Positions 53,878-63,340 of a stretch of 64,000 bases of DNA are shown here, piece after piece. Source of the stretch: Herbaspirillum sp. WKF16 (GTDB lineage: Bacteria > Pseudomonadota > Gammaproteobacteria > Burkholderiales > Burkholderiaceae_D); contig NZ_CP118632.1 of assembly GCF_028993615.1 (NCBI RefSeq), positions 1,798,001-1,862,000 of the forward strand, written 5' to 3'. The stretch's first letter is position 1, and every line of letters begins with the position of its first letter. The position numbers and the translations under genes were made by a program. Under the pieces are notes generated by a model. It was not told the DNA's origin and did no database searches. It worked only from the letters and a program-made list of their open reading frames with translations.

Positions 53878-54825
53878 GTGTCGCTTTCCAACGCACCCAT
53901 CTCCCAATCCGACGCCGGCGGCGCGCCGCTGCCGCCGCCCGATCCGTCCGCTGTCGCTGCCGCCGGCGGCCAGCGCATCCGCACCCCGTGGCGCGAGTTC
54001 TGGCGGAAGTTCAAGAAGCAGCACCTGGCGATGTATGCCGGCGGCTTCGTCATCTTCCTGGTGCTGCTGGCGATCTTCGCGCCGCTGGTGGTGCCGTTCG
54101 ACCCGGAGAATTTCTTCGACTACGACGCCCTCAATTCGCCGCCGACCTGGGTGCACTGGTTCGGCGTGGATTCGCTGGGCCGCGACATCTTCAGCCGCAT
54201 CCTGGCCGGCACCCGCATCTCGCTGGCCTCGGGCTTCCTGTCGGTAGCCATCGGCGCGGTGATCGGCACCGTGTTCGGCTTGCTGGCCGGCTACTATGAA
54301 GGCTGGTGGGACCGCATCACCATGCGCGTGTGCGACGTGCTGTTCGCCTTCCCCGGCATTTTGCTGGCCATCGGCATCGTGGCCATCCTCGGCGGCGGCA
54401 TGTTCAACGTGATCATCTCGGTCTCGGTCTTCAGCATCCCGGCCTTCGCCCGCCTGGTGCGCGGCAATACGCTGCAGTTGAAGAACCTGACCTACATCGA
54501 GGCCACGCGCAGCATCGGCGCCTCCGATATGACCATCATGTGGCGCCACATCTTCCCCGGCACGGTGTCGGCCATCGTGGTGTATTTCACGATGCGCATC
54601 GGCACCTCGATCATTACCGCCGCCGGCCTGTCCTTCCTCGGCCTGGGCGCGCAGTCGCCTACGCCCGAGTGGGGCCTGATGCTCAACGAGTCGCGCGCCG
54701 ACATGATGACCTCGCCGCACATCGCGCTGTTCCCCAGCATCGCCATCTTCCTGACCGTGCTGGCCTTCAACCTGCTGGGCGACGGCCTGCGCGACGCGCT
54801 CGATCCCAAGATCGACCAGCGCTGA
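53878..54825 (+). CDS. gsiD: Peptide/glutathione ABC transporter permease
   Basis: 315 residues from a GTG start with GAGGGG upstream. DppC-type permease with an N-terminal soluble tail of ~50 residues, [22 protein letters not shown], and the EAA motif [20 protein letters not shown]. Five or six membrane helices. Its TGA overlaps the next ATG by one base, coupling it to the P1 peptidase gene. Confidence 0.93.
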   Translation: MSLSNAPISQSDAGGAPLPPPDPSAVAAAGGQRIRTPWREFWRKFKKQHLAMYAGGFVIFLVLLAIFAPLVVPFDPENFFDYDALNSPPTWVHWFGVDSLGRDIFSRILAGTRISLASGFLSVAIGAVIGTVFGLLAGYYEGWWDRITMRVCDVLFAFPGILLAIGIVAILGGGMFNVIISVSVFSIPAFARLVRGNTLQLKNLTYIEATRSIGASDMTIMWRHIFPGTVSAIVVYFTMRIGTSIITAAGLSFLGLGAQSPTPEWGLMLNESRADMMTSPHIALFPSIAIFLTVLAFNLLGDGLRDALDPKIDQR

Positions 54826-55859
54826 TGGACCTGCCGCATATCGGCCGGCTGGCCGCCGGCCCGCGCAACAGCATTGCCGACGTGGCCGGCGTGACGGTGG
54901 GGCATTGCACGCTGGACGATGGGCCGGTGCAGACCGGGGTGACGGTGGTGGTGCCGCATGGCGGCAACCTGTTCTCCCACAAGCTGCCGGCCGCCGCGGC
55001 CGTGATCAACGGCTTCGGCAAGAGCGCCGGGCTGGTGCAGATCGAGGAACTCGGCACGCTGGAGACGCCCATCGCGCTGACCAACACCTTTTCGGTCGGC
55101 ACGCTCGTCACCGCGCAGATCCGCCAGGCGTTGCAGGCGACGCCCGGGATCGGCCGCAACCTCCCGACCGTCAACCCGGTGGTGATGGAATGCAATGACG
55201 GCTACCTCAACGACCTGCATGCCTTCGCCGTGCGGGAAGAGCATTTCCGGCAAGCGCTGGCCGCCGCCTCGGCCGAGGTCGGGCAGGGCGCGCTCGGGGC
55301 CGGGCGCGGCATGTCCAGTTTCGGCCTGAAGGGCGGCATCGGCAGCGCCTCGCGCAAAGCCGCGGTGGGCGCCGCCGGCGATGAATACATGGTCGGCGCG
55401 CTGGTGCTGTCGAATTTCGGCAAGCTGCCCGATCTGATCCTGGACGGCCGCCCGCTGGGCCGAGAACTGGCCGCCGGCGAAGGGCCCGATGCGGTGCCCG
55501 AGAAGGGCTCCATCATCATGTTGCTGGCCACCGACGCGCCGCTCGACGCGCGCCAGTTGAAGCGCCTGGCCACGCGCGCCGGCGCAGGGCTGGCGCGCAC
55601 CGGCTCGGCCTACGGCCACGGCAGCGGCGACATCGCGCTGGCTTTTTCCACTGCCCAACAGATCGAGTCCGACAGCGACTGCGTGCATGCGGCGCTCTTG
55701 GCCGACCATCTGCTGGATCCCTTGTTCCATGCCGCCGCCGACAGCGTCGAGCAGGCCATCGTCAATGCGCTGTTCGCCGCGCAGACCGTGCGCGGACGCG
55801 ACGGCCATGTGCGCACCTGCCTGCGCGAGCGGCTGGCTTCTTTCGAGACACCTCCATGA
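54825..55859 (+). CDS. P1-family peptidase (DmpA/BapA-type aminopeptidase)
   Basis: 344 residues, no signal peptide, so cytoplasmic. DmpA-type N-terminal nucleophile hydrolase: self-cleavage is expected between Gly228 and Ser229 in EKGSIIMLLATDAPL, giving Ser229 as the nucleophile. NSIADVAGVTVGH, NGFGKSAG and ARTGSAYGHGSGDIALAF are further family blocks. Relatives hydrolyse D- and L-aminoacyl amides or beta-peptides. It is coupled at both ends (gsiD upstream, D-aminopeptidase downstream), pointing to degradation of unusual imported peptides. Confidence 0.9.
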   Translation: MDLPHIGRLAAGPRNSIADVAGVTVGHCTLDDGPVQTGVTVVVPHGGNLFSHKLPAAAAVINGFGKSAGLVQIEELGTLETPIALTNTFSVGTLVTAQIRQALQATPGIGRNLPTVNPVVMECNDGYLNDLHAFAVREEHFRQALAAASAEVGQGALGAGRGMSSFGLKGGIGSASRKAAVGAAGDEYMVGALVLSNFGKLPDLILDGRPLGRELAAGEGPDAVPEKGSIIMLLATDAPLDARQLKRLATRAGAGLARTGSAYGHGSGDIALAFSTAQQIESDSDCVHAALLADHLLDPLFHAAADSVEQAIVNALFAAQTVRGRDGHVRTCLRERLASFETPP

Positions 55860-56704
55860 GCAATTCCACGCGCGCCAATATCCTGGTATCGGTCGACATC
55901 GAAGGCGTCGCCGGCGTCTTCCACCCGGAGCAGACCCGCGCCGGCAATGGCGAATACGAGCGCGCGCGGCGCTGGATGACGGAGGAGGCCAACGCCGTCA
56001 TCCGCGGCGCGCTGGCCGCCGGCGCCGGCGCCATCAAGGTCAACGATTCCCACGGCGGTTTTCGCAACCTGCTGCCCGACCTGCTGCATCCGCAGGCCCG
56101 CATGGTGCTGGGCAAGCCGCGCGTGCTGGGCATGATGGGCGGGGTGGAGCACGACATCGACGCGGTCATGCTGGTCGGCTACCATTCGCGCGCCCAAGGC
56201 CGCGGCATCCTGGCGCACACCACCAACAGCTTCGCTTTTGCGCGCGTCTGGCTGGCAGGGATGGAGCTGGGCGAGGCGGGCCTGTATGGCGCGCTGGCCG
56301 GGGAGTATGGCGTGCCGGTGATCTTCGGCAGCGGCGACGACGCCTTCATCGAAGAGAACCAGCCCTTGTTCCCGCACGCGCTGTTCGCCGAGACCAAGAA
56401 GGCCTACGGCGCCAACAGCGGCGACTCGCTCACGCCGCAACATTCCTGCGCCTTGCTGGAAGCGCGCGCGCGGGAGGCGGTCTCGGCGTTCATCGCGCAA
56501 GCGCAGGCGACGCCCGCGCTGCGCTTCGACCATCCGCTGCGCTGCCGCCTGCAGGCGCAGACGGTGGCGCTGGCCGACCTGTTCAGCCAGCTGCCCATCC
56601 TGGAGCGCATCGACAACGTGACGGTGCAGTTCGACGCGCCCTCGGCCGAGTATGCCGTGCGGGTGTTGAACAGCCTGTCGGCGATGTCGTCCATGCTGCG
56701 CTGA
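55856..56704 (+). CDS. dppA: D-aminopeptidase, M55 family
   Basis: 282 residues, matching DppA of Bacillus subtilis in length. Zinc ligands are evident: Asp14 and Glu16 in VSVDIEGVAGV, His in NDSHGGF, His in VGYHSR and His in ILAHTTN. DppA removes N-terminal D-amino acids such as D-Ala from short peptides and forms a decamer. ATG overlaps the P1 peptidase stop (ATGA). It is the last gene of the plus-strand operon; a REP cluster follows. Confidence 0.93.
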   Translation: MSNSTRANILVSVDIEGVAGVFHPEQTRAGNGEYERARRWMTEEANAVIRGALAAGAGAIKVNDSHGGFRNLLPDLLHPQARMVLGKPRVLGMMGGVEHDIDAVMLVGYHSRAQGRGILAHTTNSFAFARVWLAGMELGEAGLYGALAGEYGVPVIFGSGDDAFIEENQPLFPHALFAETKKAYGANSGDSLTPQHSCALLEARAREAVSAFIAQAQATPALRFDHPLRCRLQAQTVALADLFSQLPILERIDNVTVQFDAPSAEYAVRVLNSLSAMSSMLR

Positions 56705-56722
56705 GCGGCGCGCGACGGACGC

Positions 56723-57031
56723 CGCCGGGTTCCTGCTTTCGCAGGAGCGACAGCGAGGTGGTGATTTGCACCTTCGTGCGTTCGAGTTATTTCACGACTT
56801 GTCATCCCTGCGAAAGCAGGGATCCAGTGACGTTTTCTGCGCATCGACGGCCGCCGCACGACGCTGGGTTCCTGCTTTCGCAGGAACGACAGGGATGGGG
56901 TGGTTTGCACCTTCGTGCGTTCGAGTTATTTCACGACTTGTCGTCCCTGCGAAAGCAGGGACCCAGTGACGTTTTCTACGCATCGACGTGCAGTTGCACG
57001 ACGCTGGGTTCCTGCTTTCGCAGGAACGACA
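56723..57031. repeat. REP cluster: five half-sites in a ~140-bp repeated unit
   Basis: Half-sites lie at 56723-56752, 56800-56829 (inverted), 56862-56891, 56939-56968 (inverted) and 57002-57031. The linker containing TTTGCACCTTCGTGCGTTCG recurs at ~56765, ~56904 and, more diverged, ~57044, spaced 139-140 bp. Stems are GTTCCTGC / GCAGGAAC, GTCCCTGC / GCAGGGAC and ATCCCTGC / GCAGGGAT. The elements fill the 379-bp gene-free stretch 56705-57083. Confidence 0.88.
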
Positions 57032-57083
57032 GGACAGAGGCGGCTTGCACCTCCGTGCGTTCGGGTTACTTCACGGCGCTGTC

Positions 57084-57983
57084 TTATTGTTCTGCCTGCC
57101 TGGCCTCCACCAGCCTGACCAGCGTATGCATGGTCAGGTTGACCGGCGTGGGAACGCCCAGCGCCTGGCCGCGCCGGACGATGAAACCGTTCAGGTGGTC
57201 GATCTCGCTGGGCTTGCGGCGCGCCAGGTCCTGGGCGGTCGACGAGTATTGGGTGGGCATGGTCTCGGCGATGCGGCGCACCGCCGCATCGACGTCGCCC
57301 GCCAGCGTCACGCCCTCGGCCGCGGCGACGGCGCGGCATTCGGCGACCAGGTGGGCGATCACGGCGGGCACGCCCGGGTTTTGCACGATCTTGCCGTAGG
57401 GGAGCTGGGTCACCGCCGACAGCGCGTTGTAGGCGCAGTTGAGGATCAGCTTCAACCACAGCGCCCCGCGCACGTTGTCGGAAATCTCGGTGGGCACGCC
57501 TGCGGCGATCAATGCATCGGCGGCTTCGCGGCTGCGCGTCGCCGGTTCGATCACCAGTTCGCCGCGGCCGTGATGCCTGACGTGGCCGGGGCCGGCCATC
57601 TCGGTGGCCACGTAGACCACGGCGGCGGCCACCTCCTGCGCGATCACGCCGCGCAGGCGCTCGGCATTGTCGGTGCCGTTCTGCAGCGTCAGCACCAGGG
57701 TGTCGGCGCGCAGGTGCTCGCGCAACTGGGCGCCGGCGGTTTCGGTATCGGTGGATTTGACGCAGAAGAGGACGAGGTCGGCGCCCCCGGCGATGGCGGC
57801 GTTGGTATCGGCCCTGACCGGGATGGTGTCGTCGAAGCTTTGCGCCTGCAGTCGCAAGCCGGTCCGGTTGAAAGCCGCCACATGCTGCGGGCGGCCGATC
57901 AGCACCACCTCATGTCCGGCGCGCGCCAGCATGCCGCCGTAATAGCAGCCCACCGCGCCCGCGCCCATCACCGCGACTTTCAT
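57084..57983 (-). CDS. panE: 2-dehydropantoate 2-reductase family oxidoreductase
   Basis: 299 residues from ATG at 57983 with AAGGAGGG upstream. The NAD(P)-binding loop GAGAVGCYYGGMLARAGH starts the Rossmann fold. The ketopantoate-reductase C-terminal domain has the Lys of KLILNCAYNALSA and later SSTAQDLARRKPSEIDHLNG. PanE makes pantoate for CoA, but many paralogues reduce other 2-oxo acids. Being last in a peptide-catabolic operon, this copy may act on a 2-oxo acid from amino-acid breakdown, so the symbol is provisional. Confidence 0.82.
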   Translation of the reverse strand: MKVAVMGAGAVGCYYGGMLARAGHEVVLIGRPQHVAAFNRTGLRLQAQSFDDTIPVRADTNAAIAGGADLVLFCVKSTDTETAGAQLREHLRADTLVLTLQNGTDNAERLRGVIAQEVAAAVVYVATEMAGPGHVRHHGRGELVIEPATRSREAADALIAAGVPTEISDNVRGALWLKLILNCAYNALSAVTQLPYGKIVQNPGVPAVIAHLVAECRAVAAAEGVTLAGDVDAAVRRIAETMPTQYSSTAQDLARRKPSEIDHLNGFIVRRGQALGVPTPVNLTMHTLVRLVEARQAEQ

Positions 57984-58048
57984 TGCCGTCCCTCCTTGTC
58001 CGTATGAAAGCGGACAGCCTAACACAGCGATGCCGCGCCGGCAGGCCC

Positions 58049-58837
58049 TCAGAACTGCCGGCGCACGCGCACCGACACATACGGCGGCGGCTTGGTGGTG
58101 GACGTGGCGCGGGCGCTGTGCAGGCGGTGCAGGGTGATCTGGTTGACTTCCGCGTGGCTGCCGTCGATGTGCTCGCCCATGCGCCGCATGGCTTGCTCGG
58201 CATCGCCGGCGACGATGCAGTCGAGGATGGCGGCGTGCTCCTCGTAGGTCGGGTTGAGGCAGTCGCCGTAGAGGAAATCGAGCCGGCGCACGATGCGGAT
58301 GCGGTCGGTCAGGCGGTCGAAGGTCTCGGCCATCTCCTGGTTGCCGGCGGCATGCACCAGGGTCTGGTGGAACACTTCGTCGAGCAGCGCCGCCTTGGGA
58401 CCGTCCTGCTCGCGCTCGGCGGCGCCGACGCACCAGTCGCGCCGCAAGGCCTCGATCACCGACAGGTCCGGCGCATGCCCGGCCTCGCGCGCGCACAGCC
58501 GGCGCACCACGTGGGTCTCGATCAGCTTGCGCATCTCGTAGAGGTCGGCGAAGCGCTTGAAGTCGATAGGCACCACTTCCCAGCCGCCGCGCACGTAGCC
58601 CTGCATCAGGCCGTCGCCCTGCAGCCGCTGCAAGGCCTGGCGCACGGGCGTGCGCGAGACCTTGAAGAAGGCCGCGATCTCGGTCTCGGTGATCTGGTCC
58701 CCGGGCAGGAGGCGCATGTCGAAGATGTCCTGGCGCAGGCGCGCATAGACGTACTCCGGCAGCGAACCGCTGCGGGTCTCGCCCTCGGCGGGCTCGGGCA
58801 GCAGTTCGGCGGGCAGGGGAGCGACGATGCTTTTCAC
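58049..58837 (-). CDS. GntR-family (FadR-type) transcriptional regulator
   Basis: 262 residues from a GTG at 58837 with AAGGA upstream. ATG starts further upstream would run into the ggt gene and lack similarity. The winged helix (~30-95) has LLPGDQITETEIAAFFKVSRTPVR in two parts. The FCD all-helical effector domain follows (~105-235), with Asp/His metal-ligand positions near HQTLVHAAGN. FadR-type regulators bind carboxylic acids. It lies 13 bp after ggt within the minus-strand operon and probably regulates it. Confidence 0.87.
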   Translation of the reverse strand: MKSIVAPLPAELLPEPAEGETRSGSLPEYVYARLRQDIFDMRLLPGDQITETEIAAFFKVSRTPVRQALQRLQGDGLMQGYVRGGWEVVPIDFKRFADLYEMRKLIETHVVRRLCAREAGHAPDLSVIEALRRDWCVGAAEREQDGPKAALLDEVFHQTLVHAAGNQEMAETFDRLTDRIRIVRRLDFLYGDCLNPTYEEHAAILDCIVAGDAEQAMRRMGEHIDGSHAEVNQITLHRLHSARATSTTKPPPYVSVRVRRQF

Positions 58838-58850
58838 GGTGGCGGCGTCC

Positions 58851-60470
58851 TTACCAGGCAGCCACGCAGCCGTCGGTGCGCGGCTCGGTGCCGCCGCACA
58901 GCACGCCGGCGTCGTTGCGCCAGATGATCTGGCCGCGGCCGAAGCCCAGCTGGTTGCCCGACCACGATACCTCATGGCCCAGGCCGGCCAGACCGCGGAA
59001 CAGGTGCTCGGAGGTGGTGTGCTCGATGGCGACCTTGTTGCCTTTCTCCCATTCCCAGCGCGGCGCGTCCAGCGAAGCCTGCGGGTTCAGGCCGAAGTCC
59101 ACCGTGTTCATCACCATCTGCACGTGGCCCTGCGGCTGCATGAAGCCGCCCATCACGCCGAAGGGGCCGACCGCCTGGCCGTCCCTGGTCATGAAGCCGG
59201 GGATGATGGTGTGGTAGGGGCGCTTGCCCGGGGCCAGCACGTTCGGGTGGCCGGCTTCCAGCGTGAAGTTGTTGCCGCGGTTGTGCAGCGAGATGCCGGT
59301 GCCGGGCACCACCAGGCCGGAACCGAAGCCCATGTAGTTGCTCTGGATGAAGGACACCATGTTGCCCTCGGCGTCGGCGGTGCACAGGTAGACCGTGCCG
59401 CCGCGCGAAGGATCGCCCGCCACCGGCAGCGTGGCGCGCTCGCCGATCAGCTTGCGGCGCTCGTCGGCGTAGGACTGCGAGAGCAGCTGCTCGACCGTGA
59501 CCTTCATGTGCGCCGGATCGGCGATATGGGCCAGGCCGTCGGCGTAGGCCAGCTTGATGGCCTCGATCTGGCGATGGTAGGTGGCCAGCGTGTCGCGCTC
59601 GGAGAAGTCGTAGGCCTTGAGCAGGTTCAGCGCCATCAGCGCCACCATGCCGTGGCCATTGGGCGGAATCTCCCAGACGTCGTAGCCGCGATAGTTCACG
59701 CCGATGGGATCGACCCATTCCGGCTGGTACTCGGCCAGGTCGGAGACATCCATGTAGCCGCCGGCGGCGCGGATGAAGGCGGCGGTCTGCTCCGCCAGGG
59801 CGCCGCGGTAGAAGCTCTCGGCGTTGTCGGCGGCGATCGCCGCCAGCGTGGCTGCATGGCCGGGCGAGCGCCACAGGTCGCCGGCCTCGGGGGCGCGGCC
59901 GTCGATGGAGAAGGTGTCGAACCAGGATTGGAAGTGAGCCTCCTTGAACTCGCGCCTGAAGTTCTTGTGCGCCACCTGCCAGGCATGCGCCACCACCGGC
60001 GACACCGGGAAACCGTCCTGCGCCAGCGCGACGGCGCCGGCCATCGATTGCGTCAGCGGCAGCTTGCCGAAGCGCTTGGCCATGGCGGCCCAGGCGCTCG
60101 GCGTGCCGGGCACGGTCACCGGCAGGGCGCCGTATTTCGGCACTTCCTTGTGGCCGGCGGCGGCCAGCTTCTCGGCCGTGATGGACCTGGGCGCCGGGCC
60201 GCTGGCGTTCAACCCATGCAGCTTGCCGCCATGCCACACCAGCGCGAAGGCGTCGCCGCCGATGCCGTTGGCTGTCGGCTCCACCACCGTCAGAGCGGCG
60301 GCCGCGGCGATCGCCGCGTCGATGGCGTTGCCGCCTTTCTGCAGCACTTCGAGACCGGCTTGCGCGGCCAGCGGCTGCGAGGTGGCGACCATGCCGCGGC
60401 GAGCGTAGACGGCGCTGCGGCGGGACATATAGGGATAGTGGTTGCAGCTGAAATCGGGGAAGTTGGGCAT
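58851..60470 (-). CDS. ggt: Gamma-glutamyltransferase family hydrolase, cytoplasmic type
   Basis: 539 residues. GGNAIDAAIAAAAALTVVEP, GIGGDAF and the processing/nucleophile site with Thr359 in DPSRGGTVYL identify the Ntn-hydrolase GGT family. GTGISLHNRGNNF and GVMGGFMQPQ follow. The N-terminus (MPNFPDF...) lacks a signal peptide, unlike periplasmic GGT of E. coli, so hydrolysis should occur in the cytoplasm after uptake. It lies directly behind a DppBCDF transporter. Substrates may be glutathione or gamma-glutamyl peptides; cephalosporin-acylase-like activities occur in relatives. Confidence 0.92.
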   Translation of the reverse strand: MPNFPDFSCNHYPYMSRRSAVYARRGMVATSQPLAAQAGLEVLQKGGNAIDAAIAAAAALTVVEPTANGIGGDAFALVWHGGKLHGLNASGPAPRSITAEKLAAAGHKEVPKYGALPVTVPGTPSAWAAMAKRFGKLPLTQSMAGAVALAQDGFPVSPVVAHAWQVAHKNFRREFKEAHFQSWFDTFSIDGRAPEAGDLWRSPGHAATLAAIAADNAESFYRGALAEQTAAFIRAAGGYMDVSDLAEYQPEWVDPIGVNYRGYDVWEIPPNGHGMVALMALNLLKAYDFSERDTLATYHRQIEAIKLAYADGLAHIADPAHMKVTVEQLLSQSYADERRKLIGERATLPVAGDPSRGGTVYLCTADAEGNMVSFIQSNYMGFGSGLVVPGTGISLHNRGNNFTLEAGHPNVLAPGKRPYHTIIPGFMTRDGQAVGPFGVMGGFMQPQGHVQMVMNTVDFGLNPQASLDAPRWEWEKGNKVAIEHTTSEHLFRGLAGLGHEVSWSGNQLGFGRGQIIWRNDAGVLCGGTEPRTDGCVAAW

Positions 60471-60499
60471 GGGGAGTCTCTGGTTGTGTTGGCGATATT

Positions 60500-61450
60500 C
60501 TATCGGTACAGGTGGCAGGCCACGGTCTGGCCGGCGTCGAGCCTGATAGCAGGCGGCGCTTCGGTCTTGCAGACTTCCATGCAGGACGGGCAGCGCGGAT
60601 GGAAGTGGCAGCCCGCCGGCGGGGCAGCTGGGTTGGGGATGCTTCCCAGCAGCACGATGCGTTCGCGCCGCTCGTTGGGATGCTCGCGCGGGATCGCCGA
60701 GAGCAGCGCGCGCGTGTAGGGGTGGAGCGGGTTGGCGTAGATCTGCTCGCGCGTGCCCAGCTCCACCATGCGGCCCAGGTACATGACGCCGATGGTGTCG
60801 CTGACATGGCGGATCACCGCCAGGTCGTGCGAGACGAAGAGGTAGGTCAGTCCCAGCTCCTGCTGCAGCTCCTTGAGCAGGTTCAGGATCTGCGCCTGGA
60901 TCGAGACGTCCAGCGCGGACACGGCTTCGTCGGCCACTACCAGCTTGGGACGCGTGATGATGGCGCGCGCGATGCCCACGCGCTGGCGCTGGCCGCCGGA
61001 GAACTCATGCGGATGGCGCGCCGCGTAGGACGGGTTCAGTCCCACCATGTCCAGCGCCTCGGCCACCTTGCGGCGGCGCGTGGCGCGGTCGTGCAGCTTG
61101 TGCACGATCAGCGGCTCTTCCAGCACCTCGCCGATGGTCATGCGCGGATTGAGCGAGGCGTATGGGTCCTGGAACACCATCTGCATGTGGCGCCGCATGG
61201 CGCGCAGCTGGCCGTCGGGCAGGATGGTGAGTTCGCGGCCCATGAAGCGCACGCTGCCGGCGCTGGGTTCGATCAGGCGCAGCACGCTGCGCCCGGTGGT
61301 CGACTTGCCGCAACCGGACTCGCCGACCAGGCCCAGGGTGCGGCCCTCGGCGATGGAAAAGGAGACGTCGTCGACCGCTTTCACCGCGGCGCCGCCGGGC
61401 GCGCCGAAATGTTTTTTCAGGCCGGAAACTTCAAGCAGGGGCATGTTCAT
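60500..61450 (-). CDS. dppF: Oligopeptide ABC transporter ATP-binding protein
   Basis: 316 residues. Walker [12 protein letters not shown], signature [10 protein letters not shown], Walker B VVADEAVSALD, where Asp-Glu-Ala replaces the common Asp-Glu-Pro. The C-terminal oligopeptide extension contains the cysteine cluster CHFHPRCPSCMEVCK, typical of DppF/OppF iron-sulfur-type motifs. It is 10 bp from dppD and 29 bp before ggt. Confidence 0.92.
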   Translation of the reverse strand: MNMPLLEVSGLKKHFGAPGGAAVKAVDDVSFSIAEGRTLGLVGESGCGKSTTGRSVLRLIEPSAGSVRFMGRELTILPDGQLRAMRRHMQMVFQDPYASLNPRMTIGEVLEEPLIVHKLHDRATRRRKVAEALDMVGLNPSYAARHPHEFSGGQRQRVGIARAIITRPKLVVADEAVSALDVSIQAQILNLLKELQQELGLTYLFVSHDLAVIRHVSDTIGVMYLGRMVELGTREQIYANPLHPYTRALLSAIPREHPNERRERIVLLGSIPNPAAPPAGCHFHPRCPSCMEVCKTEAPPAIRLDAGQTVACHLYR

Positions 61451-61460
61451 GGTTGGCCTT

Positions 61461-62420
<960 letters not shown>

Positions 62421-62430
62421 GGCGGCGTCC

Positions 62431-63324
62431 TCAGCGGCTCAGTTTTGGATCGAACACTTCGCGGATGCCATCGCCCAGCAGGTTGAAGCCCAGCACCACC
62501 AGGAAGATCGCCAGCCCCGGCCACATGGCCAGCATCGGCGCGGTGTTGAGATAACCCTGGGCGATGTGCAGCATCGAGCCCCAGCTCGGGTCTTCCGGAC
62601 GCGCGCCCAGGCCGAGATAGGACAGCCCGGCCTCGGCGATGATGGCCGTGCCCATGGCGAAGGTAGCCTGGATCACCAACGGCGCCAGCGCGTTGGGCAG
62701 CACGTAGCGCCACATGATGCGCAGGTTGCCGGCGCCGATGGAGCGCGCCGCCATCACGTAGTCGAGGTTGCGGATGGTCATGGCCTGGCCGCGCGCCAGG
62801 CGCACGAAGGACGAGGTGAAGCCGATCCCCACCGCCACCATGGCGTTGTAGAAGCCGCCGCCCAGCGCGGCCGCCAGCGCCAGCGCCAGGATCAGCGAGG
62901 GGAAGGCCTGCAGCGCATCCACCACGCGCATCACCACCGCATCGACGGCGCCGCGATAGTAGCCGCTGACGATGCCGATGGGCACGCCCAGCGAAAAGGC
63001 CAGGCCGACCGAGATCAGCGCAGCCTGCAACGAGATGCGCGAGCCGTACAGCATGCGGGTGTAGATGTCGCGCCCGAGGTCGTCGGTGCCCAGCCAGTGG
63101 GCCGCGCCGGGGCCGGCGAGGATGTTGGCGTAGTCCTGGTCGAAGATGGGGTCGTAGCGCGCCAGCAGCGGCGCGGCCAGCGCCAGCAGCACCAGCAGCG
63201 CGATGATGGCCGCGCCGAGCACGGCCAGGCGGTTGCCGGCGAAGCGGCGCAGCATGCGCCAGCGCGGCGCCGGCGGCAGGGCTGGCTGCGTTGCCGCGCT
63301 ATGGGAAGGGGAGGTGGTGGTCAT
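62431..63324 (-). CDS. dppC: Oligopeptide ABC transporter permease
   Basis: 297 residues. Six membrane helices, with LGTDDLGRDIYTRMLYGSRISL as the DppC hallmark and YVMAARSIGAGNLRIMWRYV as the EAA loop. ATG at 63324. It lies 16 bp behind dppB. Confidence 0.93.
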   Translation of the reverse strand: MTTTSPSHSAATQPALPPAPRWRMLRRFAGNRLAVLGAAIIALLVLLALAAPLLARYDPIFDQDYANILAGPGAAHWLGTDDLGRDIYTRMLYGSRISLQAALISVGLAFSLGVPIGIVSGYYRGAVDAVVMRVVDALQAFPSLILALALAAALGGGFYNAMVAVGIGFTSSFVRLARGQAMTIRNLDYVMAARSIGAGNLRIMWRYVLPNALAPLVIQATFAMGTAIIAEAGLSYLGLGARPEDPSWGSMLHIAQGYLNTAPMLAMWPGLAIFLVVLGFNLLGDGIREVFDPKLSR

Positions 63325-63340
63325 GGCGGGAGCTTGTTGG

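Noticed and set aside
56404-57120. Short ORFs with PAFAGMT- or LRKQEP-like peptides
   Set aside because: These are translations of the REP elements, a common source of spurious proteins, and have no independent support.
57984-58496. N-terminal extension of the panE frame on the minus strand
   Set aside because: It overlaps the GntR gene in another frame. The NAD-binding loop begins right after the ATG at 57983, which has a strong ribosome site.
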